64,000 bases of DNA. It comes from Marivita geojedonensis. GTDB lineage: Bacteria > Pseudomonadota > Alphaproteobacteria > Rhodobacterales > Rhodobacteraceae. Below, one piece after another: positions 26,378 through 36,156 of the stretch; the first letter of the stretch is position 1; each line of letters begins with the position of its first letter. Location of the stretch: contig NZ_JFKC01000002.1 in assembly GCF_002115805.1 (NCBI RefSeq), positions 248,001 to 312,000 of the forward strand, read 5' to 3'. The position numbers were made by a program, and so were the translations under genes. The notes beneath the pieces are model-generated. The model was not told where the DNA came from. It saw only the letters and a program-made list of their open reading frames with translations, and did not search any database.

Positions 26378-27538
26378 TCAGCCCTCCCGCTTCTCGAAGT
26401 CGATGCGCGGATCGACCAGCACATACATCAGGTCCGACAGGATGCCGACCAAAAGGCCGATCAACCCGAACACAAACAGCGTTCCAAAGATCACCGGATA
26501 GTCGCGCGCAACCGCCGCCTCGAACCCAAGCCGTCCCAGACCATCAAGCGAGAAAATCGTTTCGATGATGAGCGAGCCAGAGAAGAACACGCCGATGAAC
26601 ACCGCCGGGAAACCGGCGATCACGATCAGCATCGCATTGCGGAAGACATGGCCGTAAAGCACCTTCCGCTCGGCCAGACCCTTGGCCCGTGCCGTCATGA
26701 CGTATTGTTTTTTGATCTCGTCCAGAAAGCTGTTCTTGGTCAGCAGCGTCAGTGTTGCAAAGGCCGAAATGGTTGAGGCGAGAACCGGCAGCGTGATGTG
26801 CCAGAAATAGTCTGCGAGTTTCGCAAAGAGCGACAGCTCATCCCAGTTTTCCGAGGTCAGTCCCCTGAGAGGAAAGATCTGGAAATACGACCCGCCCGCA
26901 AACAGAACGAGCAGCAGGATCGCAAACAGGAACCCCGGAATCGCATAGGCCACGATGATCGCTGCCGAGGTATAGGTGTCGAACGATGTCCCGTCCTTGA
27001 CCGCCTTACGGATGCCCAATGGGATCGACACGATATAAGCGATCACCGTGGACCACAGGCCCAGCGTGATCGACACCGGCATCTTTTCCAGCACCAGCTC
27101 CATCACCCCGATGGACCGGAAATAGCTCTCTCCGAAGTCCAGCCGGAGGTAGTTCCACATCATGATGCCGAAGCGTTCGATCGCGCCAATGTCTTCTTTC
27201 TGGCACGCCGGATCATCCAGATCAGGCTCTCCGGTATAACCGTCTTCACAGACGATCCGAGCAAAGCCGAACTCGATTTCCAGCGTTTCGATGAATTCCT
27301 TAGGCAGACCCCGCGCACCGATATAGTCGCTGTCCGATCCAAAGGTTTCCTCGGCATTCTGGTTGCCGCCGCCATCTCCGGAAAAGCTCGAGAACACGTC
27401 GCCCTCGCCCTGGAACCGCGCGAGCGTCTGCTCGATCGGTCCACCGGGCACGAATTGGGTCAGGGCAAAGTTGATGACCATGATCCCGAACAAAGTCGGA
27501 ATGATCAGCAATAGCCGTCGAAGGATGTAGGCTCCCAA
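26378..27538 (-). CDS. yejB: ABC transporter permease YejB
   Basis: 386-residue permease beginning [21 protein letters not shown], the standard DppB/YejB first helix. A periplasmic loop with acidic and Gly-rich sequence (about 35-110) separates it from the five-helix transport domain, which carries the EAA loop [24 protein letters not shown]. The yejA-B-E-F order is that of the enterobacterial operon. Confidence 0.93.
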   Translation of the reverse strand: MGAYILRRLLLIIPTLFGIMVINFALTQFVPGGPIEQTLARFQGEGDVFSSFSGDGGGNQNAEETFGSDSDYIGARGLPKEFIETLEIEFGFARIVCEDGYTGEPDLDDPACQKEDIGAIERFGIMMWNYLRLDFGESYFRSIGVMELVLEKMPVSITLGLWSTVIAYIVSIPLGIRKAVKDGTSFDTYTSAAIIVAYAIPGFLFAILLLVLFAGGSYFQIFPLRGLTSENWDELSLFAKLADYFWHITLPVLASTISAFATLTLLTKNSFLDEIKKQYVMTARAKGLAERKVLYGHVFRNAMLIVIAGFPAVFIGVFFSGSLIIETIFSLDGLGRLGFEAAVARDYPVIFGTLFVFGLIGLLVGILSDLMYVLVDPRIDFEKREG

Positions 27539-27545
27539 GAGTCTC

Positions 27546-29495
27546 TTACCTCAGCGCGCCAGCGGCCTTGAGGGCCTCGTATTTTTCTTCGTTGAACCAC
27601 CAGAAGTCGAGAACGCCGATCCCGAGCGGCGGAAGCTCTTCGGGGTGTTCGAACATGTCATAATAGGCGATCCAGTATTCCGGCACATAGCCCGCGTGGG
27701 CGATGACACGCTCGTAACGCAAGGCGCGGTCCAGCGCCATCATGGCCGTGACTTCTTCTTCCCGCGATTCCGCGTTCAGCGCGGCTTCGATGATCGCATC
27801 CACCACCGGGCTGCGCAGCGCCGACGGGTTCCACGACGACACCTCTGCGGTTTCCGACCCGAACAGCTGCTTCAGGCCCGTGCCGATGGTGGCAAAGGTC
27901 TGCATCGAGGTCTGGATCAGATCGTAGTCCTTATCAAGGAACCGCTGCTGGCCCTGCGCCGAATCCACGGCGTTGGCGTTCACTTCGATGCCCCAATCCC
28001 GCAGCGTGTTCACATAGGTCTCGATGGTGGCCTGCCGTGTGTCGTCCCATGTCGACAGCACGAGGAAATCGAGCGACATCTGTTCGCCAGCCTCGTTCAC
28101 CATCCGGCCCTGATCGTCGACCGTCCAGCCTTCATCGGCCAGAATCCGCAGCGCCGTGCGCTTGTTGCGTCGGTCCACCGGGGTGTCTTTGTTGGACGTG
28201 TGCGGCATGACCACCGGTTCGGTCAGCATCTCGGGCGGCACCACATCCCCCAGCGACTCGAGGAACGCCAGCTCCGCCCCTTGCGGCACGTCTTTGGCTT
28301 CCCACTCCTGACCCTCGGCAAAGGAATTGCGCTGCGTGGTCAGGTCGAATTCCAGCGACTCCCTGGTCCATTCAAAGTTGAAAGCCAGGGTCAGCGCATG
28401 ACGCACATTGCGATTATCGACCGGCGACCGCAACGTGTTGAAAATGACACCGGAATTGAGCGGTGCTGTCTGATCGGGCAGGGACTTGCGCACCGCATGT
28501 CCCTCTTCCAGAGCGGGGAATTCGTAGCCCGTCGCCCACCGCTTGCTCGACCCTTCCGACCGGAACGTATACTCGCCCGCCTTGAACGCTTCGAACTCGG
28601 CCGTTGCATCGGCGAAATACTCGATCCGGATGCGGTCAAAGTTGTGCCGGCCCACGTTGATCGGGTGATCCCAGCCCCAGTAATTCGGGTTCCGCTCGTA
28701 CACGACGTAACGGTTGAACTCGTAATCACCCACCTGATACGGCCCCGATCCCATCGGCGACAGAACCGAGGGTTCGTCCAGACGTTCCCCGGTTTCCTTG
28801 TACCATTCCTCGGACAGTACGATCATCCCGCCAACCTGGCTGATCAGCGAGCGGCGCGAAATGCCGTCCACGAACTTGTAGCGCAGCGTGTAGTCGTCGA
28901 TCACTTCGACACCTTCGATCCGCTCGCTCACCGAACGCGAGAACGACCGGATGCCCTGTTCGATGAACAGGTTGAAGGTAAACGCCGCATCCTGCGCCCG
29001 AAGCGGCGCGCCGTTGCGGAACACCACGTCATCGCGCAGGTGGAAGACGCACCAGTCCTTGGTTTTCGGATACTCGACCTCGCGCGCGATCAGGCAGTAC
29101 TGATCGGTCAGCGAATCTGCCGGAACCGCTGTGCCGAACGTGTCGCCCGCCAGCAGGGATTCCCCCACCACGTCCGAGTTTGTCTGCGGATTGCCGCGCC
29201 ACGCCCAGCGGTTGAAGCCGTCAAACGTGCCCCGCGCACTCAGCACGATCTCACCGCCCTTCGGCGCGTTCGGGTTCACGTAGTTGAAATGCGAAAAGTC
29301 CGGCGGATACTTCAGATCGCCGAAGTAGGAGTAGCCATGCGCCCGGATGATCTCATCCTCACCACCGTGGCTTGCGGCAAAGGACATCGTGCCAGAGGCA
29401 CCCGCACCCGCCGCAACAGCGGTCCCGCCCAGCAATTGGAGCGTTTGGCGACGATTCAAGTCTGCAAAGGAAGGACGGCCGGGTTTAAAGGGCAT
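27546..29495 (-). CDS. yejA: Extracellular peptide-binding protein YejA, Tat-exported
   Basis: Solute-binding protein (SBP_bac_5) of about 649 residues. The start at 29495 gives [30 protein letters not shown], a twin-arginine signal (NRRQTLQLL), and GGAG lies just upstream; the frame runs further upstream but without a ribosome site. The domain begins near [15 protein letters not shown] and has a Gly-rich strand [12 protein letters not shown]. Family members bind oligopeptides or microcin C-like compounds. First gene of the operon on this strand. Confidence 0.92.
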   Translation of the reverse strand: MPFKPGRPSFADLNRRQTLQLLGGTAVAAGAGASGTMSFAASHGGEDEIIRAHGYSYFGDLKYPPDFSHFNYVNPNAPKGGEIVLSARGTFDGFNRWAWRGNPQTNSDVVGESLLAGDTFGTAVPADSLTDQYCLIAREVEYPKTKDWCVFHLRDDVVFRNGAPLRAQDAAFTFNLFIEQGIRSFSRSVSERIEGVEVIDDYTLRYKFVDGISRRSLISQVGGMIVLSEEWYKETGERLDEPSVLSPMGSGPYQVGDYEFNRYVVYERNPNYWGWDHPINVGRHNFDRIRIEYFADATAEFEAFKAGEYTFRSEGSSKRWATGYEFPALEEGHAVRKSLPDQTAPLNSGVIFNTLRSPVDNRNVRHALTLAFNFEWTRESLEFDLTTQRNSFAEGQEWEAKDVPQGAELAFLESLGDVVPPEMLTEPVVMPHTSNKDTPVDRRNKRTALRILADEGWTVDDQGRMVNEAGEQMSLDFLVLSTWDDTRQATIETYVNTLRDWGIEVNANAVDSAQGQQRFLDKDYDLIQTSMQTFATIGTGLKQLFGSETAEVSSWNPSALRSPVVDAIIEAALNAESREEEVTAMMALDRALRYERVIAHAGYVPEYWIAYYDMFEHPEELPPLGIGVLDFWWFNEEKYEALKAAGALR

Positions 29496-29619
29496 GTTCA
29501 AGTCTCCGTAGCTTGCTCGTGCGGTTTTACCTTGATGTAAGCTAAAGAACGAGTTTGCCCACATTCAAGGCGAGAATGCGTGAGCCGGCGACAAATGCCG
29601 AATTAAAAACGCGATTGTG

Positions 29620-29653
29620 AAAAAGAAAAGCCGCCGCCCGGGTGGGCAGCGGC
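29620..29653 (-). terminator. Intrinsic terminator after the cytochrome gene
   Basis: On the minus strand, a 10-bp stem with one mismatch (arms at 29644-29653 and 29630-29639) is followed by a T-rich tract complementary to 29620-29629. It lies about 27 bases after the cytochrome stop and separates it from yejA. Confidence 0.75.
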
Positions 29654-29679
29654 CTGAACATGCAACGCTCGGCGTCTGA

Positions 29680-30195
29680 TTATTCAGAGAAAGTTGCCAG
29701 GTAGGCAATCAGGTTCTGACGGTCTTCGGATTTGCCCAGACCAGCAAAGCCCATCGAGGTGCCCGGCGCCCAGCCGCGCGGGTTTTCGAGGAAGTAGTAC
29801 AGGTTTTCCGGCGTCCACACGTCGGCCACTTCGTTCAGAGCACCCGAGTAGTTGAACCCGTCGGCAGCGCCGACATCACGACCTACGACGTTGTAGAGGT
29901 ACGGACCGGCCGCATTTGCGCCAGCTTCCAGCTTGTGGCAGGCACGGCACTTGCCGAACACTTTCTCGCCCTTTGCCGCGTCGGCGGTTTCGATCATGGT
30001 GTCGAAGTTCACTGCGGCGACCTCTTCTTCCGCCGCTTCCGCTTCACCGGTCTCGATCACATAGACCGCAACCTCTTCGCCATGGGCGCCGCCCACGTGG
30101 TACAGGGTCTCGGCAGCCCACTTGCCCAGAAGGAAGATCAGAAGCGCGCCACAAAAGCTGCCGACGATCTTGGTGAAGGTCATTGTATCCAACAT
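29680..30195 (-). CDS. Membrane-anchored c-type cytochrome (cytochrome cy/CycM-like)
   Basis: About 171 residues: an uncleaved membrane anchor (FTKIVGSFCGALLIFLLGKW), an acidic flexible linker (EAEAAEEEVAAV), and a class I cytochrome c domain with CRACH and a distal Met (MGFAGL). Such proteins tether a cytochrome so it can shuttle electrons from the bc1 complex to cbb3 or aa3 oxidase without diffusing. ATG 30195 is chosen because the anchor then starts about ten residues in; an ATG at 30183 is also possible. It diverges from pheA. Confidence 0.9.
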   Translation of the reverse strand: MLDTMTFTKIVGSFCGALLIFLLGKWAAETLYHVGGAHGEEVAVYVIETGEAEAAEEEVAAVNFDTMIETADAAKGEKVFGKCRACHKLEAGANAAGPYLYNVVGRDVGAADGFNYSGALNEVADVWTPENLYYFLENPRGWAPGTSMGFAGLGKSEDRQNLIAYLATFSE

Positions 30196-30318
30196 TGTGT
30201 GCGTACCTGTTCGCTGGTGTTTCTTGCGTATCGCGCGGGTATCTATTGCTTCCCCTCGATCAAGGCAAGGTGTAGAAGCCGCGACCAAACGCCCGCAGGG
30301 CCAATTGCCGGAGTCCGC

Positions 30319-31152
30319 ATGACCAATGCCATCGCCTTCCAGGGGGAACTAGGAGCCTATTCGCACGAGGCGTGCCGCTACAAGCGCCCGGAAATGGATC
30401 CGTACCCCTGCCGCACCTTTGAGGACGTGATCTCGGCGGTTCAGACCGGCAAGGCGGATCTGGCAATGCTCCCGGTGGAAAACACGATCTATGGCAGGGT
30501 GGCTGACATTCACCGCCTTCTGCCGGAAAGTGGGTTGAAGATCATCGACGAGGCATTCGTTCGGGTCCACATCAACCTGCTTGGCGTGCCCGGTGCGCGG
30601 CTGGAAGATGTGACCGAGGCCCATTCCCATGTCGTCCTGCTGCCGCAATGCGCCCGCTTCCTGAGCGATCACGGTATCCAGGGTCGGGTGAACGCCGACA
30701 ACGCCCGCGCCGCGCGCGAAATCTCCGAACGCGGAGAGAAGCACGCCGCAGCACTGGCCAGCGAACTGGCGGGCGAAATCTATGGCCTGAATGTTCTGGC
30801 CCGGCACATAGAGGACACGGACAGCAACACCACCCGATTCCTGCTCATGGCGCGCGAGGGCAATGATGCGCGGCGTGGGGATCATGGGATGATGACCACG
30901 TTCGTTTTCCAGGTCCGCAACATCCCCGCTGCGCTCTACAAGGCGATGGGCGGTTTTGCGACCAACGGCGTCAACATGACCAAACTCGAATCCTACATGG
31001 TCGATGGCTCGTTCACGGCGACGCAGTTCTATGCCGATATCGAAGGCCACCCTGACGATCCCGCAGTGGCACTCGCCCTGGAAGAACTCGACTATTTCAC
31101 CGACATGCTGAACATTCTCGGAACCTATCCCCGCGACGCGCGCCGGGATTAA
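30319..31152 (+). CDS. pheA: Prephenate dehydratase
   Basis: Monofunctional PheA converting prephenate to phenylpyruvate in phenylalanine synthesis. IAFQGELGAYSHEA opens the catalytic domain; VENTIYGRV and DSNTTRFLL are the conserved dehydratase motifs. An ACT regulatory domain occupies about residues 197-270 (TTFVFQVRNIPAALYKAMGG, and the LESY allosteric motif). Length 277. ATG 30319 is preceded by CCGGAG. There is no chorismate mutase domain, unlike E. coli PheA. Confidence 0.95.
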   Translation: MTNAIAFQGELGAYSHEACRYKRPEMDPYPCRTFEDVISAVQTGKADLAMLPVENTIYGRVADIHRLLPESGLKIIDEAFVRVHINLLGVPGARLEDVTEAHSHVVLLPQCARFLSDHGIQGRVNADNARAAREISERGEKHAAALASELAGEIYGLNVLARHIEDTDSNTTRFLLMAREGNDARRGDHGMMTTFVFQVRNIPAALYKAMGGFATNGVNMTKLESYMVDGSFTATQFYADIEGHPDDPAVALALEELDYFTDMLNILGTYPRDARRD

Positions 31153-31173
31153 CGGGGTCCGTGGGTTGTACCA

Positions 31174-32031
31174 TCACTCCGCTTTGACGCGGGTTTCCCG
31201 GTGCCAGACATAAAGACCTGCGGCAGCAATCACGAGGCTGCCGACGATTGTCCAGAAGTCCGGAATCTCGGCAAAAAAGACCACGCCCCAAAAGGCCGCA
31301 AAAGCCAGCCCGGTATAGGAATACGGTGCCAGCATCGCCGCCTCACCCTTTGAAAATGCCTGTATCAGTGCAAGCTGACCTGTCGTGCCGGCGATGGCGA
31401 CCATCACCATCAGCCCGGCATCCGTCGCGCTGGGCGGCTGCCATTGAAACGGTACGAGAATACTGAGCAGCACGGTGCCGACGAATCCGGTGTAGAACAG
31501 CGATGTCCAGACATCCTCATCCGCCCCGACGCGGCGGGTCAGAAGGGCATAGGCCGAATAGCAGACGGCTGCGCCCAAAGGGAAAAGGGCTGCCGCACTG
31601 AACACATCGCTGCCGGGCCGAATGATGATCAGGGCACCGATCATCGCGGCAACGATCCCGGCGATCCGACGTATTCCAAGTTTTTCGCCAAGAAAAACCG
31701 CAGCGCCCAAGGTGATGAGCACGGGGTTCGTCGACATCAAAGCCGCCGCATCGGACAACGGAATCAGGCTCAGTCCGGTAAAGAAACAGGCCGTGGCGCT
31801 CATCAGCAGAAGCGACCGCAGGAATTGGAGCTTTGGGTATTTCGTTCGCACGACGGCTTTTAGCCTCGGCAGCACCAGCACAAACACCAAGAGCATCTGT
31901 CCTGCATACCGCGCCCACAAGGCCGGCAACACGCCCACATTCGGGGCCAAGGCTTTGACCGTCGCGTCCATGATCGAAAAGCAGAAGATTGCTGCGATCA
32001 TCAGAAGGATGGCACGGTTCTGTTCTGTCAT
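31174..32031 (-). CDS. EamA/DMT-family transporter
   Basis: Ten-helix drug/metabolite transporter with two EamA repeats (about 8-140 and 150-280). Typical features are GEKLGIRRIAG at the end of the first repeat and the second repeat's YSYTGLAFAAFWGVVFFAE. The substrate is unknown. ATG 32031 is preferred to the TTG at 32043. It is convergent with pheA and precedes the palindrome-rich spacer at its 5' side. Confidence 0.88.
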   Translation of the reverse strand: MTEQNRAILLMIAAIFCFSIMDATVKALAPNVGVLPALWARYAGQMLLVFVLVLPRLKAVVRTKYPKLQFLRSLLLMSATACFFTGLSLIPLSDAAALMSTNPVLITLGAAVFLGEKLGIRRIAGIVAAMIGALIIIRPGSDVFSAAALFPLGAAVCYSAYALLTRRVGADEDVWTSLFYTGFVGTVLLSILVPFQWQPPSATDAGLMVMVAIAGTTGQLALIQAFSKGEAAMLAPYSYTGLAFAAFWGVVFFAEIPDFWTIVGSLVIAAAGLYVWHRETRVKAE

Positions 32032-32308
32032 GCTGCGCTTCAACTTGAACCGATGCGAAGCATGTCACACTGCGCGCGTTCGGATTTCGGGATGTCTTTC
32101 GGACTAGCACAAACAGGGCGACACACAAGCGCCGTGCGTGAACAGGTGCTGTGCATGGTCGGGCTTTACCACTTATTTACGGTTTGCAAAGCCTAACGCG
32201 CCATTAACCGGGTTTGCAAAGTTAGGTCCGGTTCGGACCTAATGTTTCGCGCGCGAAACATTTTGACGTGAGAACGGGCGGAGCCCAAGGCACTCGCACG
32301 CACCACCC
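32032..32308. other. Non-coding spacer rich in repeats
   Basis: No gene is seen in 277 bases between the EamA transporter start and the end of ogt. It contains the palindrome and direct-repeat array at 32181-32262 and should also hold the transporter promoter. Confidence 0.55.
32181..32262. repeat. Array of direct repeats and perfect palindromes
   Basis: Two exact copies of GGTTTGCAAAG lie 30 bp apart (32181-32191, 32211-32221). They are followed by a 9-bp stem with a 3-base loop (TTAGGTCCG / CGGACCTAA, 32222-32242) and a perfect 22-bp palindrome, with arms AATGTTTCGCG / CGCGAAACATT, at 32241-32262. CCTAAC (32192-32197) also pairs with GTTAGG (32221-32226), so alternative pairings are possible. 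Operators for an unknown regulator or an RNA structure are both possible. Confidence 0.7.
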
Positions 32309-32767
32309 TCAGATCAACAACCCCGCCGCACCCTCGTGCCTGAGCAGCCAAACCTTGGTCTCGACACCTCCATCGCCGGAATAGCCGCCAAGACCATTGG
32401 CCCCCAGAACCCGATGGCACGGGATCAGGATCGGGATCGGATTGCCGCCACAGGCCTGCCCGATCGCCTGCGCCGGAACACCCAGTTGCGCCGCCAGATC
32501 GCCATAGGTGCGCGTCTCGCCGAACGGGATCGCAGACATGGCCGCGCAGACGGTGCGTTGAAACTCCGAACAGTTCAGTCGGATCGGCACGGTGAAGTCC
32601 TGCCGTTTCCCTGCGAAATACTCTGCTAGCTGTGCTGCGGCCTGTTCCAGAACCGGCGTCCCGTCCTGCCGCCCATCACGCCACTCGAGCGCCGTGATCC
32701 CCACCGCGTCCGCCACAAGCGTCAGCGGACCCAACGGCGAGTCGACCGCCTGTTCAAACCGGCTCAT
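32309..32767 (-). CDS. ogt: Methylated-DNA-[protein]-cysteine S-methyltransferase
   Basis: Suicide DNA-repair protein that removes O6-alkylguanine. 152 residues with the acceptor-Cys motif IPCHRV and the preceding GQACGGNPIPIL, plus the wing GLGGYSGD. There is no Ada regulatory domain, so it is the constitutive Ogt type. Its ATG overlaps the stop of the DUF3253 gene (ATGA), in a chain that begins at ileS. Confidence 0.94.
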   Translation of the reverse strand: MSRFEQAVDSPLGPLTLVADAVGITALEWRDGRQDGTPVLEQAAAQLAEYFAGKRQDFTVPIRLNCSEFQRTVCAAMSAIPFGETRTYGDLAAQLGVPAQAIGQACGGNPIPILIPCHRVLGANGLGGYSGDGGVETKVWLLRHEGAAGLLI

Positions 32768-33000
32768 CCCGGCAACCCCAACCGGATCGGCCCCTTGGCC
32801 GTGACCGGATCGACCGGTGCGCCCTTCTGGGTTGCCTGCAAATCAAGCTGAGACGCCACCCGCCGCACCTCGGGCATAAGGGGACGCCAATCGTCGGACA
32901 GCCGCCGCGCGGCCTCGGAGGGGCAAAAGGTTTTTCCGACCCCGCGCTGATGCGCGAGGTCGAGCAGAATGTCCGCGATCTCGTTATCCGAGGGCGTCAT
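32764..33000 (-). CDS. DUF3253 family protein
   Basis: 78 residues beginning MTPSDNEIADILLDLAHQRG, with the DUF3253 features CPSEAARRL and WRPLMPEVRRVA, which look like a small winged-helix or S-adenosyl-like helical fold. The function is unknown. It starts inside the ileS 3' end (17-bp overlap) and its stop overlaps the ogt start, so all three genes are probably translated from one message. Confidence 0.78.
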   Translation of the reverse strand: MTPSDNEIADILLDLAHQRGVGKTFCPSEAARRLSDDWRPLMPEVRRVASQLDLQATQKGAPVDPVTAKGPIRLGLPG

Positions 33001-35890
33001 TGCACCGCTGGCAGGTGCCCGCGTGCTGGTGCGTGCCGACATCCGGCAGGATTTTCCAGCAGCGCTGACACTTGTCGCCGTCGGCTTTCTCGAAGACGAC
33101 ACCAACCCCTGCCACTTCGGGCAGACGGAACGCCTCGGCCGGGGCCGGATCGCCTGTGAGGTTGATGCCCGAGGTGATGCAGATGTCGTCGAAATTGACC
33201 GACTTAAGCGCCTTGAGCGTCTCGGCATCCTCGATATGCACGACAGGTGCCGCTTCAAGCGACGCCCCGATCACCTTGTCCGTCCGCTGCACTTCGAGCG
33301 CGGCGGTCACGGCGCGGCGGGCGCGGCGGACCTCGGCCCATTTCGCGGCGAGCGCTTCGTCTTTCCAAGACGCAGGCGTTTCCGGAATGTCCTGCAGATG
33401 CACGGACGAGTCGTCACCGGGGAAACGGTCGAGCCAGACGTCTTCCATTGTGAACACCAGCACCGGGGCAAGCCACGTGGTCAGACGGTGGAACAGGATG
33501 TCCATCACCGTCCGCGCCGCGCGGCGTCGTTGCGTGTCGCCATCGCAATACAGAGCATCCTTACGAATATCGAAATAGAACGCACTCAGCTCGACCGTGC
33601 AGAAGTTGAACAACTGCTGGAACACGCCCTGGAAGTCATAGGCGTCGTAGCCTGTACGCACGACCTCATCCAGCTCTGCCAGACGGTGCAGCACGTAGCG
33701 CTCTAGCTCCGGCATATCCGCAGGCGCGACGCGATCCGCCTCGGTGAAATGCGACAGCGCGCCGAGCATGTAGCGCATGGTGTTGCGCAGGCGGCGGTAG
33801 CTGTCGGCCACACCTTTCAGGATTTCCGGCCCAATACGCAGGTCGGCGGTGTAGTCGGCCTGTGCCACCCACAGACGCAGGATGTCCGCGCCGTACTGCT
33901 TGGTCACGTCCTCGGGGGCCACGGTGTTGCCCAAGGACTTGGACATCTTGTTGCCCTTCTCGTCGAGCGTGAACCCGTGGGTCAGCACGCCACGATAAGG
34001 CGCGCGGCCCCGCGTGCCGCAAGCCTGCAGCATCGAGGAATGGAACCACCCGCGGTGCTGGTCGGTGCCTTCGAGGTACAGGTCGGCGAGACCATCCTCG
34101 GACCCGTCCTCGCGGTCGCGCAGAACAAAGGCGTGGGTGGAACCGGAATCGAACCACACATCCAGAATGTCGAAGACCTGTTCCCACTCGTCCGGATTAT
34201 GATCATTGCCGAGGAAGCGCTCCTTCGCGCCGGGCTTGTACCACGCATCCGCGCCTTCGGCCTCGAATGCCTCAAGGATGCGGGCGTTGACCTTTTCGTC
34301 CTTCAGCAGGAAGTCGGCGTCCGTCGGCAATGCGCCTTTCTTGACGAAGCAGGTGAGCGGCACCCCCCACGCACGCTGGCGCGACAGAACCCAGTCGGGG
34401 CGGGCTTCGATCATCGAATATAGCCGGTTGCGCCCCGTCTGCGGCGTCCATTTTACCAGTTGGTCAATACTGGTCAGCGCCCGTTCGCGGATCGTCTTGC
34501 CGTATTCGTCCTGACCGTCGCCGACCTCGCGGTCGATGGCGGCGAACCACTGCGGCGTGTTGCGGTAGATCACTGGGGCCTTGGACCGCCACGAATGCGG
34601 GTAGCTGTGGGTCATCCGACCACGCGCCAGCAGGCCACCAGCTTCGACCAGCTTGTCGATCACAGCGGTGTTGGCTTTGCCTTCCTTGCCTTTGTGGTCG
34701 AGCACGCGCAGACCAGCAAAGAACGGAACATGCGGCAGGAACTCGGATTCCTCACCCACGTTATGGGTCAGACGATCCATCCAGCCGCGCGCCACGAAGG
34801 CGTCGTAGTCTTCCTGACCGTGGGAGGGTGCCGTGTGGACAAACCCGGTGCCGGCGTCGTCGGTGACGTGATCGCCGTCGATCATCGGGACGTCGTAATC
34901 CCAGAACCCGTCTGCGCCGTCGAGGCCCCGGAACGGGTGCGCCAGTGTCAACGCGCCGAGCTCATCGGCGGATACATCGCGCAGGCGACGGTACATGGAC
35001 GGCTCAAGCCGTGCCTTGGCCAGCACCTCTTCGGCCAGTGCATCGGCCAAGAGGTAGCGGTCGCCGATCCGCGCCCAGCATTCCTCGGGACGGCCGGTGA
35101 CTTCGTAGAGGCCATAAGCGATGGTGTTGTTGTAGGCGACAGCCTTGTTCGACGGGATCGTCCAGGGGGTTGTCGTCCAGATGACGGCTTTGACGCCTTG
35201 CAGATCGCCCGCACCATTTGTGGCTTTGAACGGCACCCAGATCGTGTGCGACTTGTGATCGTGGTATTCGATCTCGGCCTCGGCCAGCGCAGTCTTTTCC
35301 ACCGGCGACCACATCACGGGCTTTGACCCCTGATACAGCGTCCCGGTCATCAGGAACTTCTGGAATTCCTCCGCGATGATCCGCTCGGCGCGGTAGTCCA
35401 TCGTGAGGTACGGCTTGTCCCAGGTTCCGGTCACGCCAAGGCGTTTGAATTCCTCGCGTTGGATGTCGATCCAACCTTCGGCGAACTTGCGGCACTCCTG
35501 ACGGAAGGCCACGACATCGACCTCGTCCTTGTCGAGCCCCTTGGCGCGGTACTGTTCCTCGATCTTCCATTCGATGGGCAGGCCGTGGCAGTCCCAGCCG
35601 GGGATGTAGCGCGAGTCGCGGCCCATCATCTGCTGGCTGCGCACAACCATGTCCTTGAGGATCTTGTTCAGCGCGTGACCGATATGCAGGTGGCCGTTTG
35701 CGTAAGGAGGGCCGTCATGGAGGGTAAAGGGTTTCCGACCCTCTGCCTTGTCACGCAGGCGGTCGTAGATGCCCATCTTGGCCCATTTTTCCAGCCATGC
35801 CGGTTCGCGGTTCGGAAGGCCCGCGCGCATCGGGAAATCGGTCTTGGGCAGGTTCAGCGTATCTTTGTACTCAGGTGTATCGGCGCACAT
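32984..35890 (-). CDS. ileS: Isoleucyl-tRNA synthetase
   Basis: 968 residues, charging tRNA-Ile in the cytoplasm. Class I motifs HIGH (GHLHIGHALNK) and KMSKS (NKMSKSLGN) are intact; a CP1 editing domain lies between them. The C-terminal zinc finger CQRCWKILPDVGTHQHAGTCQRC is present. The start MCADTPEYKDTLNLP is the form seen in Rhodobacteraceae relatives. It leads a downstream chain of DUF3253 and ogt. Confidence 0.97.
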   Translation of the reverse strand: MCADTPEYKDTLNLPKTDFPMRAGLPNREPAWLEKWAKMGIYDRLRDKAEGRKPFTLHDGPPYANGHLHIGHALNKILKDMVVRSQQMMGRDSRYIPGWDCHGLPIEWKIEEQYRAKGLDKDEVDVVAFRQECRKFAEGWIDIQREEFKRLGVTGTWDKPYLTMDYRAERIIAEEFQKFLMTGTLYQGSKPVMWSPVEKTALAEAEIEYHDHKSHTIWVPFKATNGAGDLQGVKAVIWTTTPWTIPSNKAVAYNNTIAYGLYEVTGRPEECWARIGDRYLLADALAEEVLAKARLEPSMYRRLRDVSADELGALTLAHPFRGLDGADGFWDYDVPMIDGDHVTDDAGTGFVHTAPSHGQEDYDAFVARGWMDRLTHNVGEESEFLPHVPFFAGLRVLDHKGKEGKANTAVIDKLVEAGGLLARGRMTHSYPHSWRSKAPVIYRNTPQWFAAIDREVGDGQDEYGKTIRERALTSIDQLVKWTPQTGRNRLYSMIEARPDWVLSRQRAWGVPLTCFVKKGALPTDADFLLKDEKVNARILEAFEAEGADAWYKPGAKERFLGNDHNPDEWEQVFDILDVWFDSGSTHAFVLRDREDGSEDGLADLYLEGTDQHRGWFHSSMLQACGTRGRAPYRGVLTHGFTLDEKGNKMSKSLGNTVAPEDVTKQYGADILRLWVAQADYTADLRIGPEILKGVADSYRRLRNTMRYMLGALSHFTEADRVAPADMPELERYVLHRLAELDEVVRTGYDAYDFQGVFQQLFNFCTVELSAFYFDIRKDALYCDGDTQRRRAARTVMDILFHRLTTWLAPVLVFTMEDVWLDRFPGDDSSVHLQDIPETPASWKDEALAAKWAEVRRARRAVTAALEVQRTDKVIGASLEAAPVVHIEDAETLKALKSVNFDDICITSGINLTGDPAPAEAFRLPEVAGVGVVFEKADGDKCQRCWKILPDVGTHQHAGTCQRCNDALG

Positions 35891-36097
35891 GTGGAGCGTC
35901 CTCGGGTGTTCGGATCAAGGGTGTTTGAGAGGATCGGCGCGGTGGTCCATACGCCTTGTCCCGGCGGCTCGATTGCTCAGAGCGCCGGGCATGTAATTCG
36001 AATGATGATCGCGAAGCTATGCGTCATGCGGCGCGTTATAGGAGTGACTGGGGCAGACGTCCAGACAGTGTTTCCCGGCTTTGAGGGCCGGGACCGA

Positions 36098-36148
36098 TTG
36101 GGGGGCCAGCCCCCCAAGCCCCCCGGCATATTTGTAAAAAGAAGAAAG
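36098..36148. repeat. Dispersed structured repeat, copy A
   Basis: Hairpin TTGGGGGG / CCCCCCAA with a 4-base loop (36098-36117), then a tail CCCCCCGGCATATTTGTAAA continuing AAGAAGAAA. Hairpin and tail together match copies B and C. It lies in the gap between the VIT1-type gene and ileS, just downstream of the former's stop codon. Confidence 0.6.
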
Positions 36149-36156
36149 GGGGTGGG

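Noticed and set aside
27645-29540. 631-residue plus-strand frame opposite yejA
   Set aside because: High GC makes long antisense frames common; the yejA frame has complete family motifs and a Tat signal, while this one has His/Arg-rich composition and no family.
29935-30318. Extended N terminus of pheA
   Set aside because: It overlaps the cytochrome cy gene on the other strand; MTNAIAFQGELGAYSHEA at 30319 is the family start.
32243-32260. ParB parS site
   Set aside because: The arms TGTTTC/GAAACA match, but the centre has six bases instead of the four of the 16-bp consensus, and no other parS-like copy was seen nearby.
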